Below are positions 16,323 through 21,326 of a stretch of 21,326 nt of DNA, in pieces (the stretch's first letter is position 1; the number at the start of each line of letters is the position of its first letter). The notes beneath the pieces are model-generated. The model ran no database searches. It saw only the letters and a list, made by a program, of their open reading frames with translations, and had not been told where the DNA came from. The position numbers and the translations under genes are program-made. The stretch is from Entomortierella parvispora (taxonomy: Eukaryota > Mortierellomycota > Mortierellomycetes > Mortierellales > Mortierellaceae), in NCBI GenBank assembly GCA_963573315.1, contig CAUYJH010000053.1, forward strand, positions 1-21,326, read 5' to 3'.

Positions 16323-19300
16323 ATGCAAAAGCCATCTTCCTCAAAGACTCGAGCCCATCAGAGGCTGTTTGTCAACAAGAGTGGTCGGCCACTCTACTTT
16401 TGCCTCTCAAAGGAAATTCGAGACTGCCCAGCTCTCCAGCTCCGAATTGAGGTAGCGAAATGGAAAAAAGAAAGACAGGACGTTTTGTTCTTGGGACAAT
16501 GGAATGCGTTTTTCTCTCCTGAACAGTGGACGTGTGTCTAAATAGAGATACTTGTGTGTATACTTGTTTCAATAGTCGCATGGCGGGAAGGTGACTTTCG
16601 ATGAAAAGGACGCATTCGTCAAATTGGCTGACCCTGACAAGAGTTACAGCGAGGCCATGTTCTCAACATCCTGGGTCGAGGATTGCATCAAACAGGGACG
16701 AGTTCTGGAGCACGATACACCTACTTATCGACTTCGACGAACCAACAGCAAGGATAAAGTCCCGTTTACCACCCAGGATGATCTCGAGCTCCGGAAGTAC
16801 ATTGCATCATTGAAGATGAATGGATCGAAAAATCTCAAAGGGAATCGCATATACCATCACTTTGCGTCAGCTGTAAGATGGCATCCTCTGTTGGTTGACA
16901 AACAAAAATGAGTGTTGCCACCCCAAAGCCGCTTCTCACACACCCACACTTAATGATAGAATAAGAGGCACCCTTGGTCTTCGTGGAAAGATCGTGCCAA
17001 AGTGTTGAGGTTAACTGAGCCTCCATCGCCGTATGAGACCAGCAAGGCTATTCGAGCTCAAAAAATAGCAGAGCTACATCAGAGAACTCAACGGAGCGAC
17101 AACCACAGCAGCCCCCATATATTAGCCGCGTACAAGCCAGCAATCGCCAAAACAAACGAGGCGTCAGACTTCGACAGCGGACATGAGGATAATCCTGAAG
17201 TGAAAAGTTATAATGCAGGACCCTGGGAGTTGCATACCACGCCGGCAGGCCGACCCCCAGCGCCGACGCCGATGCATAGGATTGAGGACCCTGTTGAAAT
17301 TCCCGATAGTGAGGACGAGGACGCTCATGCAGCTCAAAGCCAAGTGTCATTGCATTATGAAGTTCATACGTCTACATCGACATCCATGCCCTTGGAGATG
17401 TTAGGATTGACCGAAATCAGCTCTGACGATGACGACGACGAGTTTCACCAGCGAGAGATGTCGCAGCTCTCACTTCGACCAAGTGGTACATGGCGGCCAT
17501 TTTCACAGCCACACTCCCAGCCTCTTGGGCAATACTCGACGTTGAAATTTAAGAAGGAGCCTCCGAGCGCTTCAACCTCTCAACCTCAAAGCGAGCCGTT
17601 ATCTACGCAAAGTTCCAAGAAAGGATTGAAATTTGTTTCATATGTCGCCCCATCGCCGAAAGCAGCACCAAGTTCTCCCACCAAAGCGGACCCTAAGTCT
17701 CAAAATGAGGACCTCGCGCCTACCCCAAAGACGACACGGAGACGAAAGTTGCCTGTTACAATCGCTTCCTCGCCTGGTACGATTTTGACCCCTCTGCCGG
17801 ACGTGGTACAAAAGACTGCACTAGAGGCGAAAGCAGATGTTAAGCCAGTGACGTCGTCTGATGAACAGGGGCAGGCGTTTACGGAGGAATCAGCTTCGGA
17901 TGACCATCTAGGGCGCCCAGCGCAGACGCCACAGTCCACAGAGAGATCGTATCCATCGGGCGAGAGCAATTCTAATTTCTACGCGGAACGAGATAACTAC
18001 CTGGACGAGGAGGTTGGACATCAGGATACTGCCCAGGAGAATGTGGACTGGCCGTTGGACATGTCCAGATCGTCCAGCCCCTCTCCTTGGCGAAATTCAC
18101 CCCAGGCGAACTTGCCATTTCTGGAAACGTTATCACCTGAAAAGCAGTGGCCGGCCAGAGGCGAAGATTCGTTGTTGGTCGAGGAAAGCTTGGATTCCAT
18201 ACCACCTGGACAAGGCAGACCAAGCACTCAAATCGATTACCGCAGCAGCTCGATTGAACTCAGCGATGAGGACGATGTGGTGGTTGGCCGAATGATCTCA
18301 GCCAACATGAGGAAATTGGACCACAACCGCGGCTATCCTGATGAAAAGTCACAATCGTTGCCAGTCGACCTCGATATGCATATACCAGAAAAGATATTAT
18401 CTCAGCGGACAACAGACTCTGGATCCGCGTCTGATCGACCCAGTTTTGGTTTTGTCGGTGCTATCAACTCTGTCATATCTTCGCTATTCAGCAGTGTAAG
18501 TCAGGGCAAGAGTGAAGCTAACCGCAGGGCTCTGGATGAGGCGGAAGGGTCGGTAGAGCGTCAAATACAAAGGGCAGGGTCAACAGGCATGGACGCTCAA
18601 GAGGATGAACCTGGCCTAGACGTGATTGACTCTGGGGACTTTGAAGGACCACAGTCTGAAAATGAGCCTTCCGGAGGGGATTTGTCTAGGCGCGAAGACG
18701 ACGAGGATTTGGTGGCTCGCTTGGACTCGTCGAGCTTTGCGTCGGCTCTGCCAGGCGACATTGGTCCTAATCTAACTGTTGAGATAGAAGTGGAGCTAGA
18801 GGAGGACCCTCGAATGACGGCCGTCCAAAAATCGGCGGTAAAAGAAGAAGGCAAGGGGGGGGAGGCAAACCAGGTAGAACTGGAAGAGCATGGTGAAGAT
18901 GAGGCTTTGTTCTTGGAGGCTTTGGGACTTCTCAATGGCTCCGTAGTCGTTACAGGAGGCTCCGAAAGGGATACCACGGAAAGACTCGGTGCAACCAATG
19001 TCAACGAAGAGCAGGATGGTATGGGGGTAGCTGAGACTGTGGTGTTACCCGGTTCGGACGATAGTCAACGGGATCCCGTTGAGGACTCTCACGTTGAAGT
19101 CTTGGAAGCTGTGGAGATTGAAACAGCTCATGACGAGATGGCCAAGGAGAGCGAAAGCAATCATCCGACTACATCAGCCTCTACTCCATCGCACCCAAGA
19201 CGTGGACACCCAGATGACTCTTACGAGCACTCTACGAAGAGAGTCAAAAGGAGCACGGACCCTTGTACAGAGTTCTACATGGATAATCTTACGGAAGGCA

Positions 19301-19796
19301 AGGTCGACCTAAGCAACACCAGCGAGACTGACGATGATAAACAGCAGCGCACTCGTCTCTTGCTGTACTTGGGCAACAAGTACAAAGAGCAGATTCGGAA
19401 AATGACCTTGCTTGAACTGGTGCCAAAGTTGACGGCGATTGACATTTTGGATGCTTGCTCAGGAAACTTGACGGCCGCGCGACAGTACATGAGGAAAGGG
19501 CTAAATGGTAAGGAAAACAGGCACTCTGAACACCACTTTCTATTACTTCTACACACTAACATTACCTTTTACACTCCTACACAGAATCCATTCGACACCA
19601 CTTCTGGACTGGCGCTGATGATCACCGTCTCTTTTCCAAGGACAGCGTTGAGACGGAGCAGCTTCTCGAGAAATATTCATTGGTCGACATCGTTGGCCGG
19701 ATAGAATATCTGATGAGGACGAGACTGGAAGCAGCAAGCTTTGAGGTCCCCAACCAAACCGTTGTCGACATTGCCAGGAAACGCACCAGCGGCTGA
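16323..19796 (+). CDS. RAP1: Telomere-binding protein Rap1 homologue (BRCT, Myb, RCT)
   Basis: Four exons, 16323-16451, 16576-16872, 16960-19507 and 19585-19796, joined in phase, give 1,061 residues. Residues about 11-98 form a BRCT domain: RLFVNKSGRPLYF, SHGGKVTF, and FSTSWVEDCI with Trp76. Residues about 106-160 are the Rap1-type Myb domain: FTTQDDLELRKYI, GNRIYHHFA and HPWSSWKDRAK (Trp148, Trp151), interrupted by intron 2. A linker of over 700 residues follows, rich in Ser, Asp, Glu and Pro, with acidic clusters (IPDSEDED, SSDDDDDEF). The C-terminal about 100 residues match the Rap1 RCT domain: helices around LLELVPKLTAIDILDACSGN, then HHFWTGADDHRLFSKD and EKYSLVDIVGRIEYL. Without the last intron the frame would run on to 19704 and lose the second half of the RCT. 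RCT domains recruit partners such as TRF2/Taz1-type or silencing proteins. With one Myb it may bind telomeres mainly through a partner. Confidence 0.9.
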
Positions 19797-20107
19797 AGTT
19801 CCCATGGAAATGGTATCCATCTTGTACAAAAAAAAATACCTCTCAATCCTATCCTGGAATGGAGGACACTTTGCACAACCCGCATTGCGGACTCTCAAAT
19901 AAAGGATAAAGGGCGTTTTCCCCCCCTCGCGCCAGGATGGTCTCTCTCTAGTCCCTTCGTCATTGCGTGTCACTATCACCTCCGCTGTCTCCAGAGAACG
20001 TTCTCATGAGACTGCGTTTTTTTTTTTTTACTTTTGCATTCCCTTATCCTCTTCTGTTCTCTTCTCTTCTCTTTCTCTCTCTTCACACGATACCCACCCT
20101 CTTTGTC
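19797..20107. promoter_or_regulatory. Intergenic region, promoter of the GNAT gene
   Basis: Holds the Rap1 3' UTR with AATAAA at 19898-19903, followed by a pyrimidine-rich tract (20018-20090, including a T10 run) that leads to the ATG at 20108. Confidence 0.5.
19898..19903 (+). terminator. Polyadenylation signal of the Rap1 gene
   Basis: AATAAA 101 bases after the stop codon at 19796. Confidence 0.5.
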
Positions 20108-20827
20108 ATGACATCTACAGCCGGATCATCCACAAAGCCAGCAACATCCGGCCGGCCAGATCATCTGGTCCTTCGACCCATGACAGTCCAGGATCAAGAC
20201 GAAGTTGCCCGACTCTTTGTGGAGACCTTCCGGCGGGAACCTCTAGGAGCCTACCACGGCGTCCAATTGGTCGAGGGTCAAGCGGTCGCAAAGGCCTCTG
20301 TCAAAGATTCCGTCTCCTTTGTCGTGGAGGACACCTCTCTCACGGGCCCTCATCGCTTGATCGCATTCCGTACCAGCTGTCTCTTGACTGCCGAGAAATT
20401 ACACGCTAAAAAGCAACCTTCCCACGGTCAAGACGGCAGTGAATCTGAAGATGGGGACGATGTGCAGGGGATTTTGAGCCATATGACGGACCTTTGGTTG
20501 AGCAAGACCATGATTTTCAAAGACAAGCCAGATGCCAAGGTCATGAAGTTTATTGCGTTGGGAGTCGATTCAAAGTACGAAGGTCTGGGCTTGGCCAAGG
20601 AACTGCTGAACGCTGCCATGAACAAAGCCAGGGAGCTGGACTGTGACGCGGTGGTGGTCATTGCAAGTGCGTTTGCAACTCAGCACTTGTTTAGGAACCG
20701 ATTGGGCTTTGAGCAGATGGGCCAAGTTCGATACTCAGAGTGGACAAAAGGCAAGAACGGACGGAGACCCTTTGAGAACCTGCACGAGCCAGAGTTTTTG
20801 GAGATTTTTGAAAAGCGACTCAAGTAG
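20108..20827 (+). CDS. GNAT-family N-acetyltransferase
   Basis: A single exon of 239 residues. Predicted to transfer acetyl from acetyl-CoA to an amine. The N-terminal strand (LVLRPMTVQDQDEVARLF, 20-37) and first helix are typical of GNAT folds. Acetyl-CoA-binding motif A is KFIALGVDSKYEGLGLAKEL (about 147-166), with YEGLGLA in place of the usual Q/RxxGxG/A loop. Motif B follows (AFATQHLFRNRLGFEQMG, 188-205), and the protein ends in a short Lys-rich tail. An acidic, Ser-rich loop (about 103-120) interrupts the fold. The overall arrangement resembles arylalkylamine/dopamine-type acetyltransferases, but the substrate cannot be told. The frame is open upstream for 47 codons, including Phe/Leu-rich sequence from the pyrimidine tract. 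I chose ATG 20108 because it follows that tract and starts the conserved part. Confidence 0.88.
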   Translation: MTSTAGSSTKPATSGRPDHLVLRPMTVQDQDEVARLFVETFRREPLGAYHGVQLVEGQAVAKASVKDSVSFVVEDTSLTGPHRLIAFRTSCLLTAEKLHAKKQPSHGQDGSESEDGDDVQGILSHMTDLWLSKTMIFKDKPDAKVMKFIALGVDSKYEGLGLAKELLNAAMNKARELDCDAVVVIASAFATQHLFRNRLGFEQMGQVRYSEWTKGKNGRRPFENLHEPEFLEIFEKRLK

Positions 20828-21326
20828 AGTTGCAGATGCGTGCCCACCGGGTCAGAAAAAAAAAATAAAGTGCCTTTCAGAACGAACAGGCACAGAACTT
20901 CGCCCAGAGTTTTACCGAAAACTCGACGCCGGCCGTTTGCTTTGTTTGTTTGACATCGTCAAAGTGATGTGCTGTGTCTTTGGGCCTGTGCGAAGCAACG
21001 GCAAGGGTAATTTCTGGTCCGTCCGCGACCATGGCAGCGGCAGCTTTCACTTGAAGGATGAGAAGGATGAGAATGATGACGAAAGGGAGGAGAAGGGAGG
21101 AGCACGACGGTCGTCGACGAGAGTGCAGTGCATCCACAAAACTGCGACAGCGCAAAAAGGCTCTCTTTCAATGCTCGATCCTCCGATCACCGCGCGACCA
21201 AGGATTGATGGAGGACACAAAAAGGTCGATCGAGTCCGAGGCCCTTATTTTTTTCCTTCTTTCTTTGTTTTTCTCTTTTTTGTCTCCTTCGTTTCTTTTC
21301 TCATCCCTTCATCTTTCCTCCTTCAT
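20828..21326. promoter_or_regulatory. Intergenic region and probable promoter of a gene beyond the right edge
   Basis: After the GNAT polyadenylation signal no gene is recognised. The last about 80 bases (21245-21326) are almost pure pyrimidine on the plus strand, the same leader type seen before the other plus-strand starts. The window ends in TTCAT, so an ATG may begin at the very edge. Confidence 0.45.
20864..20869 (+). terminator. Polyadenylation signal of the GNAT gene
   Basis: AATAAA 36 bases after the stop codon at 20827. Confidence 0.5.

Noticed and set aside
19508-19704. Unspliced C-terminus of Rap1 to 19704
   Set aside because: Splicing 19508-19584 restores a clear RCT half (FWTGADDHRLF...VGRIEYL) ending at 19796; the unspliced reading has no such match.
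19967-20107. 47-codon N-terminal extension of the GNAT protein, possible targeting sequence
   Set aside because: It is Phe/Leu/Ser-rich only because it translates the pyrimidine-rich promoter tract; the start at 20108 fits the pattern of other genes here.
20877-21155. Minus-strand frame with a hydrophobic stretch resembling a signal peptide (SSLLLPFVIILILLILQV)
   Set aside because: It has no ATG before the hydrophobic part (it opens at TTG), and lies opposite the pyrimidine/purine-rich 3' and promoter sequence of neighbouring genes.

Overview
This is a window of nuclear DNA from a filamentous fungus. The evidence is many short introns (about 75-300 bp, GTAAGT-like 5' sites, TAG/CAG 3' sites), pyrimidine-rich leaders before start codons, AATAAA-type signals after stops, and a eukaryotic tRNA-Tyr gene with an intron and a C1-G72 pair. 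The gene content (a Rap1 telomere protein, a DNA-binding domain like that of MULE transposases, a small ATP-dependent DNA ligase with a poly(ADP-ribose)-binding zinc finger) suggests an early-diverging lineage, perhaps Mortierella-like Mucoromycota. That placement is inference only.

Layout, left to right. (1) 1-1338 (+): 3' part of a Ser/Arg-rich protein of unknown function, followed by 1.4 kb without a recognised gene that holds a weak tRNA-like element and a TGACGTCA palindrome. (2) 2766-5214 (+): a ten-exon gene whose 548-residue product joins an alpha/beta-hydrolase to a CX5R tyrosine phosphatase. (3) 5824-6742: a poorly resolved short coding region next to a (TC)59 microsatellite. (4) 7345-10239 (-): a three-exon gene for a protein with two zinc-binding modules, the second like the FAR1/MULE (WRKY-GCM1) type. 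It runs into a 48-bp tandem array encoding an acidic 16-residue repeat. The array continues past the stop in units that each carry the same TGA. (5) 10733-10815 (+): tRNA-Tyr(GTA) with a 10-nt intron. (6) 11115-12503 (-): DNA ligase with a C-terminal PBZ finger. (7) 13704-14936 (+): a single-exon alpha/beta-hydrolase. (8) 15192-15957 (-): an unrecognised gene whose coding segments lie in three frames, so broken or unusually spliced. (9) 16323-19796 (+): a complete Rap1 homologue (BRCT, Myb, long acidic linker, Rap1 C-terminal domain). (10) 20108-20827 (+): a GNAT acetyltransferase. The window ends in a pyrimidine-rich tract that looks like the promoter of the next gene.

The genes do not form an obvious operon-like system. 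The ligase-PBZ protein and Rap1 share a genome-maintenance theme and lie 4 kb apart, but nothing in the sequence shows a functional link. The most unusual objects are the hydrolase-phosphatase fusion, the ligase-PBZ protein, and the repeat-tailed zinc-finger gene with its array of repeated stop codons.
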